Positions 27,524-35,739 of a stretch of DNA of 64,000 bases are shown here, piece by piece; position 1 is the first letter of the stretch, and each line of letters begins with the position of its first letter. The notes below the pieces were generated by a model, which saw only the letters and a program-made list of their open reading frames with translations, had not been told where the DNA came from and searched no databases. Location of the stretch: positions 5,022,001 through 5,086,000 of the forward strand of contig NZ_LN831029.1 of assembly GCF_001457475.1 (NCBI RefSeq). Direction: 5' to 3'. Position numbers and translations under genes: made by a program. This DNA is from Achromobacter xylosoxidans. GTDB lineage: Bacteria; Pseudomonadota; Gammaproteobacteria; Burkholderiales; Burkholderiaceae_B.

Positions 27524-28108
27524 TCAGTCCTCGCCGAGATCGGCATGGGTGGACACCCACAGCACCAGCGCGTCCTGCTTGCTCAGGCTGATCACGCGGT
27601 GGCCCATGCGGCTGTCTATATAGAAGCTCTCGCCCGCCTTCAGTCGCGCCGGTTCATAGAACTCGGTGTACAGCTCGACCTCGCCTTCCAGCACGTAGAC
27701 GAATTCCTCGCCGCCGTGGCGGCTCCAGTCCTGGAATTCATCGAACGAACGCGCCTTGACGCGGGTGTGGAACGGCATCATGCGCTTGTGCGACAGCGCG
27801 GTGCAGAGCAGGCGGTGGTCGTAATACGGGGTTTCGTACTGGCGGCCCTCGCCCTGGCGGCTGAGGCTGCGGCGGCCGGTGCCCATGTGGGCGTCCGACG
27901 CGGTGAACAGTTCGGCCACGTCCAGCTCCAGGCCGGCGGCGATCTTGATCAGGTTGTCATAGGTGGGCGAGAGCAGGCCGTTCTCGATCTTCGAGAGCGT
28001 GGACGCGGACACGCCGGTGGCCAGCGCCGCCTGCTTGAGCGTCCAATCGCGCGCCTGGCGCAGGGCTCGCAGCCGTTGTGCCAACACGCTCTGTTTGTTG
28101 CCTTGCAT
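27524..28108 (-). CDS. XRE-family regulator with C-terminal cupin (PuuR-like)
   Basis: 194-residue regulator. The N-terminal HTH_3 domain (about 10-65) includes RLRALRQARDWTLKQAALATGVSASTLSKIENG; the cupin domain (about 115-190) has HGGEEFVYVLEGEVELY and GESFYIDSRMGHRVISL, with His and Glu residues able to bind a metal. This architecture is shared with PuuR and other regulators of polyamine and amino-acid catabolism. It lies 12 bp downstream of the FAD oxidase gene at the end of the transporter operon and probably senses the imported amino acid or its product. Confidence 0.9.
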   Translation of the reverse strand: MQGNKQSVLAQRLRALRQARDWTLKQAALATGVSASTLSKIENGLLSPTYDNLIKIAAGLELDVAELFTASDAHMGTGRRSLSRQGEGRQYETPYYDHRLLCTALSHKRMMPFHTRVKARSFDEFQDWSRHGGEEFVYVLEGEVELYTEFYEPARLKAGESFYIDSRMGHRVISLSKQDALVLWVSTHADLGED

Positions 28109-28120
28109 CTGTACACCCTG

Positions 28121-29416
28121 TCATGCCCGCGATTGCCGCTCCCGCCACCAATCGCGCGCCTGGTAAGACCAATATGTGAGTTGAACCGCCGCCGTGCCCA
28201 GCGCGCCGCCGTTCCAGGCCAGGCCGAAGGGTTCGAACAGCCGGTAGCGCTGGCTGTCGCCGGTGATCCCTTCGGCCACGACACGGCCGCCGATGGCGGT
28301 GGTGTTCATGCCGTGGCCGCCAAAGGCCGTGCAGTACCAGACATCGGGCGCCAGCTTGCCAATCTGCGGCATCAGATGCCGCGCGTAGGCCATGCGCCCG
28401 GACCACGCGGTCTCGACGCGCAGCCCCTGCAACTGGGGATAGACGCTGAGCAATTCGCGGCGCAGGGATTCGGCCAGATCGGGCGGGTCATCGACACGGG
28501 TGGTGATTCTACTGCCCCAGCCGATGCGCCCGCCATCGAGCACCCGGTAATAGTTGCCCGCGCGGCGGTCGTCGCCGATCGCGGCCTGGGTGCGGATGGC
28601 CTCGCGCACCCGGTCGCCCAGCGGTTCGGTCAGCATGATGTAGGTGGCGATCGGCAGCATCGCCCGGCGCAGCGCCGGCACCACGTCGCCGGTGTAGCCG
28701 CCGGTGGCCAGCACCACGGTGCGCGCGTCGACCTGGCCGGCGGCGGTGCGCAGCTGCTTGACGGCCCCATCCAGGCGCGCCTGCGTGACGGGCGAGTCCT
28801 CGTGGATGCGCACGCCCAGCCGCGCGCACTCGCGGGCCAGGGCGCGGGCATAGTTGAGCGGATGGAAATGGAATGACGCAGGGTCTTCGATACCCTGGAA
28901 GTAGGCATCGGACAGCAGCCGCTCGCGCACCTGCGCGCGGTCCAGCAGGCGCACGTCGCGTTGGAAGTCGCGGCGCTGGTCCTCGCAATAGCGGCGCAGC
29001 GCCTCGGCGGCCTCGTAGCGCACCACCCGCAGGCGGCCATCGACCTTGTGGGCATCGGCGATGCGCAGGTCGCGGATGTTGTCGCGGATGATCTCCACGC
29101 CTTCCATCGACAGCCGGTACAGCTGGCGGTAGTGGTCTTCGTCGACGTGCCGGCGGATGGCATCGGCGCCGGCCGAGAACGCCGGCGACACCGAGCCGCC
29201 ATTGCGGCCGGATGCGCCCCAGGCGATGCGGCGCGCCTCCAGCAGCGTCACGGCGCGGCCGCGGCGCGCCAGTTCCAGCGCCGTCGACAGGCCGGCCAGA
29301 CCCGCGCCCACCACGCAGACATCGGCCTCGGCCGTGCCCGCCAGCGGCGCGTAATAGGTTTGCGCCTCGCCCAGCGTGCGCTTGTAGTAGGTGTCGATGT
29401 ACTCGGTGGCCATCAT
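28121..29416 (-). CDS. FAD-dependent amine oxidoreductase, probable L-pipecolate oxidase (AmaA/PuuB-like)
   Basis: 431-residue DAO-family flavoprotein. The FAD-binding GxGxxG is in ADVCVVGAGLAGLSTALELARRG (about 30-52), followed by LLEARRIAWGASGRNGG, which matches the AmaA/PuuB branch. The N-terminus DTYYKRTLGEAQ is also typical, as is the C-terminal YCTAFGGHGMNTTAIGG. AmaA oxidises L-pipecolate to piperideine-6-carboxylate; PuuB oxidises gamma-glutamylputrescine. The divergent ALDH7-type dehydrogenase favours the pipecolate reading. It is 9 bp after the last permease gene. ATG at 29416 or 29413. Confidence 0.85.
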   Translation of the reverse strand: MMATEYIDTYYKRTLGEAQTYYAPLAGTAEADVCVVGAGLAGLSTALELARRGRAVTLLEARRIAWGASGRNGGSVSPAFSAGADAIRRHVDEDHYRQLYRLSMEGVEIIRDNIRDLRIADAHKVDGRLRVVRYEAAEALRRYCEDQRRDFQRDVRLLDRAQVRERLLSDAYFQGIEDPASFHFHPLNYARALARECARLGVRIHEDSPVTQARLDGAVKQLRTAAGQVDARTVVLATGGYTGDVVPALRRAMLPIATYIMLTEPLGDRVREAIRTQAAIGDDRRAGNYYRVLDGGRIGWGSRITTRVDDPPDLAESLRRELLSVYPQLQGLRVETAWSGRMAYARHLMPQIGKLAPDVWYCTAFGGHGMNTTAIGGRVVAEGITGDSQRYRLFEPFGLAWNGGALGTAAVQLTYWSYQARDWWRERQSRA

Positions 29417-29425
29417 GGTCTTGGT

Positions 29426-30115
29426 TCAGTTCAGCCCAGCGCCCTGCAATCCGCCGGTAAGGCGTTTTTCCAGCCAGGTGGCCAGCCGCAGCAAGGGATA
29501 GCAATACAGGAAATAGATGGCCGCGATCAGCCCGTAGATGAACAGCGACTTCGCCGGGAAGGTGATGATGAACACTTCGCCCTGGCGCGTCAGTTCGGTG
29601 ATGCCGACCACCGACAGGATGGCGGTGCTCTTGATCAGCATCACGTACACCCCGCTCATGGGCTGCACGATCAGGCGCATGGCCTGCGGCAGGATCACCA
29701 GCCGCAGGATCTGCAACGGCCGCAGGCCCAGCGTCATGGCGCCCTCGGTCTGGCCGCGCGGCACCGCGCGGATGGCGCCGGAAACGATCTCCGCCACATA
29801 GCAAGAGGTGTAGACCGACAGCGACACGAAGGCCGCCGTGGCCGAGTCCCAATGCAGCAGCGCGATGCCGGTGCCGGGCAACACGAAGTAGAAGATATAC
29901 AGTTGCACCAGGAATGGCGTGCCGCGCAGCACATGGATATACAGCCCGAGCAACTGGTGCAGGCCGCGCACCCGGTAACTGCGGATCACGCCGATGACGA
30001 AGCCCAGCAGCGAACCGGCGATGATCGCCACGAACGAGATCTTCAGGGTCTCCCAGAAGCCCTTGAGCAGGAACGGCAGCACGACGCCGGCGGTGGACAG
30101 GTAGGAATCCAGCAT
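29426..30115 (-). CDS. polar amino acid ABC transporter permease 2
   Basis: 229-residue HisM/GlnP-type permease. The start at 30115 follows the upstream stop by 2 bp, implying coupling. About five helices are visible, with the conserved RGTPFLVQLYIFYFVLP segment and the EAA loop GAMTLGLRPLQILRLVILPQAMR. Together with the other permease it forms the membrane pore for the amino acid bound by the protein encoded at 30848. Confidence 0.93.
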   Translation of the reverse strand: MLDSYLSTAGVVLPFLLKGFWETLKISFVAIIAGSLLGFVIGVIRSYRVRGLHQLLGLYIHVLRGTPFLVQLYIFYFVLPGTGIALLHWDSATAAFVSLSVYTSCYVAEIVSGAIRAVPRGQTEGAMTLGLRPLQILRLVILPQAMRLIVQPMSGVYVMLIKSTAILSVVGITELTRQGEVFIITFPAKSLFIYGLIAAIYFLYCYPLLRLATWLEKRLTGGLQGAGLN

Positions 30116-30117
30116 GC

Positions 30118-30810
30118 TCACCTCGCGTTCCAGGCGGGACCCGCCAGCCACAGGCTGACCCCGCGCGACAGCAGCAGCATCACCGCGTAGATCAGCAGGT
30201 AGCCGGCCGCGATGGTCAGGAAGCTCTCGGTGGGCACGATGCGCTCGCTGTTCATCTGCACGCCCGCGGCCACCAGTTCGAAGACCGTGATCAACGACAG
30301 CAGCGAGGTGTCCTTGATCAGCACGGCGGTTTGCCCCAGCAGGGGCGGCAGCGTGTTGGCGAAAGCCTGCGGCAACACCACGTAGCGCAAGCGCTGGTGG
30401 TAATTCATGCCGCAGGCCTTGGCGCCCTCGATCTGCCCACGCGGGACGGATTCGATGCCGACGCGGATGATCTCGCTCATGTAGGCGGCGTGGTGCAGTG
30501 TCATGGCCAGGATGCCCAGCAGCATTTCGCTCCAGCCCTTGGCGCCGGGCACCAGCATGGGCACCGCGTAGTAAACCAGGTAGATCTGCACCAGCAGCGG
30601 CGTCGAGCGAATGAACTGCACGTAGCCCGCCACCGGCCGCCAGACCCAGTCCCGCGCCGACATGTGCGCCAGCGCCAGCGGAATGCCGGCGAGCACCGAC
30701 AGCACCAGGCTGGCGCCGGCCGCGATCAGGGTGTTGACCAGGCCCGTGGCGAACTGGCCCGTGTACTGGCCGACGATGCGCCAGTTGTAGTAGTCGATGA
30801 GCCAGTCCAT
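30118..30810 (-). CDS. polar amino acid ABC transporter permease 1
   Basis: 230-residue HisM/GlnP-type permease with about five helices. The family signature IRSTPLLVQIYLVYYAVP and the EAA loop GAKACGMNYHQRLRYVVLPQAF are present. It is 37 bp downstream of the binding-protein gene and 2 bp before the second permease. The pair plus the ATPase at 31801 resemble lysine/arginine/ornithine and histidine systems, compatible with uptake of lysine or pipecolate. Confidence 0.93.
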   Translation of the reverse strand: MDWLIDYYNWRIVGQYTGQFATGLVNTLIAAGASLVLSVLAGIPLALAHMSARDWVWRPVAGYVQFIRSTPLLVQIYLVYYAVPMLVPGAKGWSEMLLGILAMTLHHAAYMSEIIRVGIESVPRGQIEGAKACGMNYHQRLRYVVLPQAFANTLPPLLGQTAVLIKDTSLLSLITVFELVAAGVQMNSERIVPTESFLTIAAGYLLIYAVMLLLSRGVSLWLAGPAWNAR

Positions 30811-30847
30811 TCAGGTCCTGTCGGTCAAGGGTGGCGGATGCGCGCTA

Positions 30848-31639
30848 TCAGTGGTCTTTTTTCCAGTCGGTCGAGTACCAGTACTTGATCTGCTCGGGCA
30901 GCGTGTTGTCGGCGGTCTTGAGCGTCTGCCAGTTGTCGAGCCAGAACTTGAGCCGGAACGCATTGGGCGCCACCGCGAAAGCCAGCGGCTCGCGCACCAT
31001 CACGCCGTCCAGCACCCGCAGGTTGCCGAAGTCCACCAGGAACTGGTTGGCGGTGGACAGCGACATGATGCCGGCGTCCAGGCGGCCGCTGGACAGCGCC
31101 TGGCCCACCGGCGCGCTGCCGCCCGAGAATTCCTTGAGCGTGGCCTTGGGCAGCATCTTCTTGCCGACTTCGGCGTAGGTGCTGGCGCCCAGCGCGCCGA
31201 CGGTCACGCCGTCCTTGTCCAGTTCCGCGTACGACTTGTAGGGCGAGTCCTTGGGCACCACCGCCACGGTGTCGGCGTAGAACATGGGTGTCGAGAACAG
31301 CACCTGGGCGGCGCGCTGCGGCGTCGGCGTCATGTCGGCGGCCACCATGTCGGCCTTGCCGGACAGCAGCGCCGGGATCAGGCCCTTCCATTCGTAGTCC
31401 TGCAGCACCAGCTTGACGCCCAGGTCGTCGGCCATGCGCTTGGCGACTTCCACCGCCAGGCCGGTGCGCTTGCCGCTCTTGTCCATGAAGCTCATCAGCG
31501 GGCCGGAGGTCTGCACCGCCACCCGCAGCTCGCCGCGCTTGATGATGTCCGACAACTCGTCGGCCCGCGCCGGCTGCGCGATGGCGGCCACGGCCAGCAC
31601 GACGCCCGCGGCGCCCAGCCATTGTTTGATTTTCAGCAT
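30848..31639 (-). CDS. polar amino acid ABC transporter periplasmic binding protein
   Basis: 263-residue family 3 solute-binding protein. The start at 31639 begins a Sec signal ending PARA-DE (residue 27-28). Conserved blocks are GELRVAVQTSGPLMSF, LAVEVAKRMADDLGVKL, LIPALLSGKADMVAADMTPTPQRA and VGALGASTYAEVGKKML. The ligand is probably a cationic or cyclic amino acid, judging by neighbours; the sequence alone does not settle it. A 161-bp gap separates it from the ATPase gene upstream. Confidence 0.93.
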   Translation of the reverse strand: MLKIKQWLGAAGVVLAVAAIAQPARADELSDIIKRGELRVAVQTSGPLMSFMDKSGKRTGLAVEVAKRMADDLGVKLVLQDYEWKGLIPALLSGKADMVAADMTPTPQRAAQVLFSTPMFYADTVAVVPKDSPYKSYAELDKDGVTVGALGASTYAEVGKKMLPKATLKEFSGGSAPVGQALSSGRLDAGIMSLSTANQFLVDFGNLRVLDGVMVREPLAFAVAPNAFRLKFWLDNWQTLKTADNTLPEQIKYWYSTDWKKDH

Positions 31640-31800
31640 TTGCTTCCCCTTCTGGATGAAAGACGTGTGTCGTTCCGGGCGTACACCTGGTGCCGGCGGC
31701 GCCCGGTCAGGCCGGGCCGGCCCTGCTTGCTGCGAAGACTGCGTGATGCGCAAATAACCAACGGCAATGCGGGCCCGGCGCCAACGGCGCGGCGCGCCCG

Positions 31801-32556
31801 CTACAGAATCTTTTCCAGGAAGGCGCGGGTGCGCGCCTCTTTCGGCTGGCCGAAGACCTCGGCCGGAGTGCCGGATTCGACGATGCGGCCGGCGTCCATG
31901 AACAGGGCGCGGTCGCCCACGTCGCGGGCAAAGCCCATCTCGTGCGTCACCACCGCCATGGTCATGCCGTCGCGCGCCAGGGCGCGCATCAGTTCCAGGA
32001 TGCCGCCGACGGTCTCGGGGTCGAGCGCCGAGGTGGCTTCGTCGAACAGCATCAGTTTCGGGTCCATCGCCAGGGCGCGGGCGATCGCCACGCGCTGCTG
32101 CTGGCCGCCGGATAACTGGCTGGGATAGCGCGGGCCGAAGTCGGCCATGCCGACCCGGTCCAGCAATTCAAGCGCGTAGCGTTCGGCCTGGGCGCGGTCG
32201 CGCCCGCGCACCACGCGCTGCGGCAACGCCACGTTGTCGAGCGCGGTGCGGTGCTGGAACAGGTTGAAGTGCTGGAACACCATGCCCACGTCGGTGCGCC
32301 AGCGGTTGACGTCGGTGGCCGGGTCGGTCAGCGACACGCCGTCGACGCGGATGGTGCCGCTGTCGATGCGCTCCAGGCCATTGAGGGTGCGCAGGAAGGT
32401 GCTCTTGCCCGAGCCCGACGGCCCCACCACCACCAGCACCTCGCCGCGGTCGAGCCGGCAGTCAATGCCGTCCAGCGCCAGGTGATCGGGCTGGCCGTCG
32501 CGCTGGTAGGTCTTGGTGACCGCCTCGACTACGAGCAGGGGTTCGGACACGAGCAT
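31801..32556 (-). CDS. polar amino acid ABC transporter ATP-binding protein
   Basis: 251-residue ATPase of the HisP/GlnQ class. The start ATG at 32556 has AAGG upstream; a TTG three codons earlier is less likely. Walker A is [17 protein letters not shown], the signature [17 protein letters not shown], Walker [17 protein letters not shown], and the H-loop [14 protein letters not shown]. It is the first gene of the minus-strand operon, divergent from amaB across a 124-bp promoter region. Confidence 0.94.
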   Translation of the reverse strand: MLVSEPLLVVEAVTKTYQRDGQPDHLALDGIDCRLDRGEVLVVVGPSGSGKSTFLRTLNGLERIDSGTIRVDGVSLTDPATDVNRWRTDVGMVFQHFNLFQHRTALDNVALPQRVVRGRDRAQAERYALELLDRVGMADFGPRYPSQLSGGQQQRVAIARALAMDPKLMLFDEATSALDPETVGGILELMRALARDGMTMAVVTHEMGFARDVGDRALFMDAGRIVESGTPAEVFGQPKEARTRAFLEKIL

Positions 32557-32570
32557 GGCCTTCAAAAAGG

Positions 32571-32601
32571 TTTCGCATTTCGCGCTGGAGTTTCGTATAG
32601 T
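32571..32601 (+). promoter_or_regulatory. promoter and direct repeats upstream of amaB
   Basis: A probable -10 TATAGT at 32596-32601 is preceded 18 bp earlier by TTCGCA (32572-32577). The same segment holds two direct copies of TTTCG(C/T)AT at 32571-32578 and 32591-32598, exactly 20 bp apart, so a dimeric regulator such as the XRE-cupin protein could cover the promoter. Confidence 0.45.
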
Positions 32602-32641
32602 AAATTTATTTCCAGAATCGCCACTTAGGCATAACCCTTAA

Positions 32642-32659
32642 GCGAAGGCCCGCCTTCGC
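32642..32659 (+). promoter_or_regulatory. hairpin in the amaB 5' leader
   Basis: GCGAAGGC and GCCTTCGC form an 8-bp perfect stem around CC, ending 21 bp before the amaB ATG and 10 bp before its AAGGA. It may affect transcript stability or translation. No riboswitch class fits. Confidence 0.35.
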
Positions 32660-32680
32660 CGGCATCTCCAAGGAACCGGT

Positions 32681-34183
32681 ATGGACACGCCCCAAGACAT
32701 CCTGCGCGCACTCGGCCTCAACCCCGCGACCCTGACCGGAGGCACGCTCGTCGCCCGCAGCCCGATCGACGGCGCCGAGCTGGCCCAGGTCCATGAACAT
32801 ACGGTGGCGCAGGCCCACGCGGCCATCACTCGCGCCCGCCAGGCCAGCCTGGCCTGGCGCGACGTGCCGGCGCCGCGCCGCGGCGAACTGCTGCGCCTGT
32901 TCGGCGAAGTGCTGCGCCAGCACAAGCGCGAACTGGGCCGCCTGGTCAGCCTGGAAGCCGGCAAGATCCTGGCCGAGGGCGAAGGCGAGGTCCAGGAAAT
33001 GATCGACATCTGCGACTTCGCCGTGGGCCTGTCGCGCCAGTTGTACGGCCTGACCATCGCTTCCGAGCGCCCCGGCCACCGCATGATGGAAACCTGGCAT
33101 CCGCTGGGCGTGGTGGGCGTCATCAGCGCCTTCAACTTCCCGGTGGCGGTGTGGTCCTGGAACGCGGCGCTGGCGCTGGTGTGCGGCAACGCCGTGGTCT
33201 GGAAGCCGTCGGAAAAAACGCCGCTGACCGCGCTGGCCTGCCAGGCGCTGTTCGCGCAGGCTTTGCAGCGTTTCGGCGATGCGCCGGCCGGCCTGTCGGA
33301 AGTGCTGATCGGCGGCCGCGACGTCGGCGAGGCGCTGGTGGATTCGCACGCCGTGGCGCTGGTGTCGGCGACCGGCTCGACCCGCATGGGCCGCCAGGTC
33401 GGCCCGCGCGTGGCGCAGCGCTTCGGCCGCGTGCTGCTGGAACTGGGCGGCAACAACGCCATCATCGTCGGCCCCACCGCCGACCTCGACATGGCGGCGC
33501 GCGGCATCGTGTTCGGCGCCATCGGCACCGCCGGCCAGCGCTGCACCACCACGCGCCGCCTGATCGTGCACGAAAGCGTGGCCGACGATCTGCTGCAACG
33601 CTTGCACAAGGCCTACGCCAGCGCGCCCATCGGCAACCCGCTGGACGGCAAGAACCTGGTCGGACCGCTGATCGACCGCGCCTCGTTCGACGCCATGCAG
33701 GCCGCGCTCAAGGCCGCCGGTGAACAGGGCGGCAAGGTCACGGGTGGCGAACGCGTGCTGGCCGACCAGTACCCGGACGCCTGGTACGTGCGCCCCGCCA
33801 TCGCCGAAATGCCCGGCCAGACCGACGTGGTCTGCCACGAGACCTTCGCGCCGATCCTGTACGTGATGCGCTACAGCGATTTCAACCAGGCGCTGGCGCT
33901 GCAGAACGGCGTGCCGCAAGGCCTGTCGTCGGCCATCTTCACCAATGACCTGCGCGAGGCCGAGACTTTCCTGTCGGCGGCGGGCTCGGACTGCGGCATC
34001 GCCAACGTCAACATCGGCACCTCGGGCGCCGAGATCGGCGGCGCCTTCGGCGGTGAAAAGGAAACGGGCGGCGGCCGCGAATCGGGCTCGGACGCCTGGC
34101 GCAACTACATGCGCCGCGCCACCAACACCATCAACTACTCGCGCAACCTGCCGCTGGCGCAGGGCATCAAGTTCGGCGAGTAA
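32681..34183 (+). CDS. amaB: ALDH7-family L-2-aminoadipate-6-semialdehyde / piperideine-6-carboxylate dehydrogenase
   Basis: 500-residue aldehyde dehydrogenase of the antiquitin (ALDH7) branch. Catalytic residues are Cys288 in GTAGQRCTTTRR, Glu254 in LLELGGNN and Asn152 in SAFNFPVAVWSW. The C-terminal GAFGGEKETGGGRESGSDAWRNYMRR motif is specific for ALDH7/AmaB. The enzyme oxidises aminoadipate semialdehyde (in equilibrium with piperideine-6-carboxylate) to L-2-aminoadipate with NAD(P)+. A good AAGGA precedes the ATG. It is divergent from the transporter and FAD-oxidase operon, which completes the pipecolate pathway. Confidence 0.92.
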   Translation: MDTPQDILRALGLNPATLTGGTLVARSPIDGAELAQVHEHTVAQAHAAITRARQASLAWRDVPAPRRGELLRLFGEVLRQHKRELGRLVSLEAGKILAEGEGEVQEMIDICDFAVGLSRQLYGLTIASERPGHRMMETWHPLGVVGVISAFNFPVAVWSWNAALALVCGNAVVWKPSEKTPLTALACQALFAQALQRFGDAPAGLSEVLIGGRDVGEALVDSHAVALVSATGSTRMGRQVGPRVAQRFGRVLLELGGNNAIIVGPTADLDMAARGIVFGAIGTAGQRCTTTRRLIVHESVADDLLQRLHKAYASAPIGNPLDGKNLVGPLIDRASFDAMQAALKAAGEQGGKVTGGERVLADQYPDAWYVRPAIAEMPGQTDVVCHETFAPILYVMRYSDFNQALALQNGVPQGLSSAIFTNDLREAETFLSAAGSDCGIANVNIGTSGAEIGGAFGGEKETGGGRESGSDAWRNYMRRATNTINYSRNLPLAQGIKFGE

Positions 34184-34205
34184 GCCGCCAGCCATAGGGC
34201 AAGAG

Positions 34206-34235
34206 GCCCCGCGCATCGTCGCTGATGCGCGGGGC
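34206..34235 (+). terminator. hairpin terminator of amaB
   Basis: A 12-bp perfect stem (GCCCCGCGCATC with GATGCGCGGGGC) and a 6-nt loop begin 22 bp after the amaB stop. The following ATCCTGCCTT is a weak T tract. Confidence 0.65.
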
Positions 34236-34428
34236 ATCCTGCCTTGCGGGGCGCCGATATCGGCCGCCAGCCGCGCGCCAGCGGGTCCCGCGGACACGCG
34301 GGACGCGGCCGGCGGCGCGACCACGCTACCGCGCCCATGTTGCAAGTCCTACATCCGATAAGCCCGACTTACAAAATGTAGGCCGGGCCGATGCTACATT
34401 GCATCGTCACAGATACCACCCGCCTCCC

Positions 34429-35712
34429 ATGACTTCGTCCCGACGCATCGCCCTTCCCCCGCGCACCCTGGTCGCCGCCCTGGCGCTGGGCCTGGCCGGC
34501 ACCGCCACCGCCGGCGTGTCCTACCGGCTCGACCGTCCTTCGGCCGCCCCCGGCGACACCGTCACCATCGAAGCGGTGTACTTCAACGAAGGCAACGCCC
34601 GCGCCACTTGGGAGGCGCCGCCCGAACTGGTGCTGCAATGGCGCGGCCAGGACGGCCAGATCGTGCGCAGCCTGGCCAAGCTGCAAGGCGGCAAGGCCAG
34701 CTACAGCGTGCCGGTCAACAATTTCGCGCGCATGGCCTGGAGCGCCGAAGTGCCCGCCAGCGCCCGCGGCCTGCAGGCTATTTCCATCGAGGGCCAGCCG
34801 GCCATGATGGCGCTGGACGCCACCGGCCGCGACAGCGGCACGCTGGCCAGCACGCCCGCTCCCGTCCCGGTGGTCGATCCGCGCACAGGCCAGCCGGTGC
34901 CGCCGGCCGTGGTCACGGCGGCCGGCGCATCGCCCGAAGGCGGCCCGGCGCCGGACACCGTGGCCGTCTCGTCCTACCAGCAATCGGCCTTCGATCATTT
35001 CCGCAGCGCGATCTCGGAATACAAGCCGGTGTACTTCGACATCGGCACCCGCGGCCAGACCACCGCGCGCTTCCAGATCAGCGCCAAGTACCGCCTGTTC
35101 AGCCCGTCCGGCAACCGGCCCGCGACCTGGGGCGAGAACTTCTACCTGGGCTATACCCAGACCTCGCTGTGGGACCTGCAGGGCGATTCCATGCCCTTCA
35201 TCGACACCACCTTCAACCCCAGCCTGTTCTGGCTGTCGGACAACATGTGGCAGTCGGAAAGCCAAAGCTGGCGCCTGGGGCTGAACACCGGCGTCGAACA
35301 CAACTCCAACGGCAAGGCCGGCGACGACTCGCGCTCGGTCAACGACGCCTACATCCAGCCGCAGTTCAACTACCGTTTCGACGGCGGCAGCACGCTGACC
35401 TTCGCGCCCAAGGTCAAGGCCTATTTCGGCGTCGCCAGCGAGAACTCCGACTACGCCGACTACGCCGGCCGCGTCGACTGGAACCTGCGCTGGGCGCAGG
35501 ACAACGGCGCGGTGGTCTCGGCCATGTACCGCCAGGGCGACCAGCGCCGCCGCACCACGCAGCTCGATTTCGCCTGGCCGCTGCAGCGCACCTGGCTCAA
35601 CATGAACGGCTACCTGCACCTGCAGTATTTCAACGGCTACGGCGAAACGCTGCTGGGCTACAACCAGCGCAACGAATCGCAGTTCCGCATCGGCTTGTCG
35701 CTGGTGCCTTGA
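34429..35712 (+). CDS. pldA: outer-membrane phospholipase A (PldA/OMPLA) with extra N-terminal domain
   Basis: 427-residue outer-membrane phospholipase A1. The signal peptide ends near TATA-GV (residue 28-29). The catalytic residues His291 and Ser293 are in GVEHNSNGK and the third, Asn305, in SRSVNDAYIQ; the spacing (2 and 14) equals E. coli His142-Ser144-Asn156. The barrel starts near residue 200. Unlike the 289-residue E. coli enzyme, about 155 residues of mainly beta-type sequence (SYRLDRPSAAPGDTVTIEAVY onward) plus a Pro/Ala/Val linker precede it. The barrel cleaves phospholipids in the outer leaflet when asymmetry is lost. The start has no strong ribosome binding site. Confidence 0.92.
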   Translation: MTSSRRIALPPRTLVAALALGLAGTATAGVSYRLDRPSAAPGDTVTIEAVYFNEGNARATWEAPPELVLQWRGQDGQIVRSLAKLQGGKASYSVPVNNFARMAWSAEVPASARGLQAISIEGQPAMMALDATGRDSGTLASTPAPVPVVDPRTGQPVPPAVVTAAGASPEGGPAPDTVAVSSYQQSAFDHFRSAISEYKPVYFDIGTRGQTTARFQISAKYRLFSPSGNRPATWGENFYLGYTQTSLWDLQGDSMPFIDTTFNPSLFWLSDNMWQSESQSWRLGLNTGVEHNSNGKAGDDSRSVNDAYIQPQFNYRFDGGSTLTFAPKVKAYFGVASENSDYADYAGRVDWNLRWAQDNGAVVSAMYRQGDQRRRTTQLDFAWPLQRTWLNMNGYLHLQYFNGYGETLLGYNQRNESQFRIGLSLVP

Positions 35713-35739
35713 CGCGCAGGCCGGCGTCGGCCTGGCGTC

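Noticed and set aside
31640..31800. terminator inside the amino-acid transporter operon
   Set aside because: A short GCGCC-AAC-GGCGC hairpin exists but without a T tract; it is not enough to call a terminator or attenuator.
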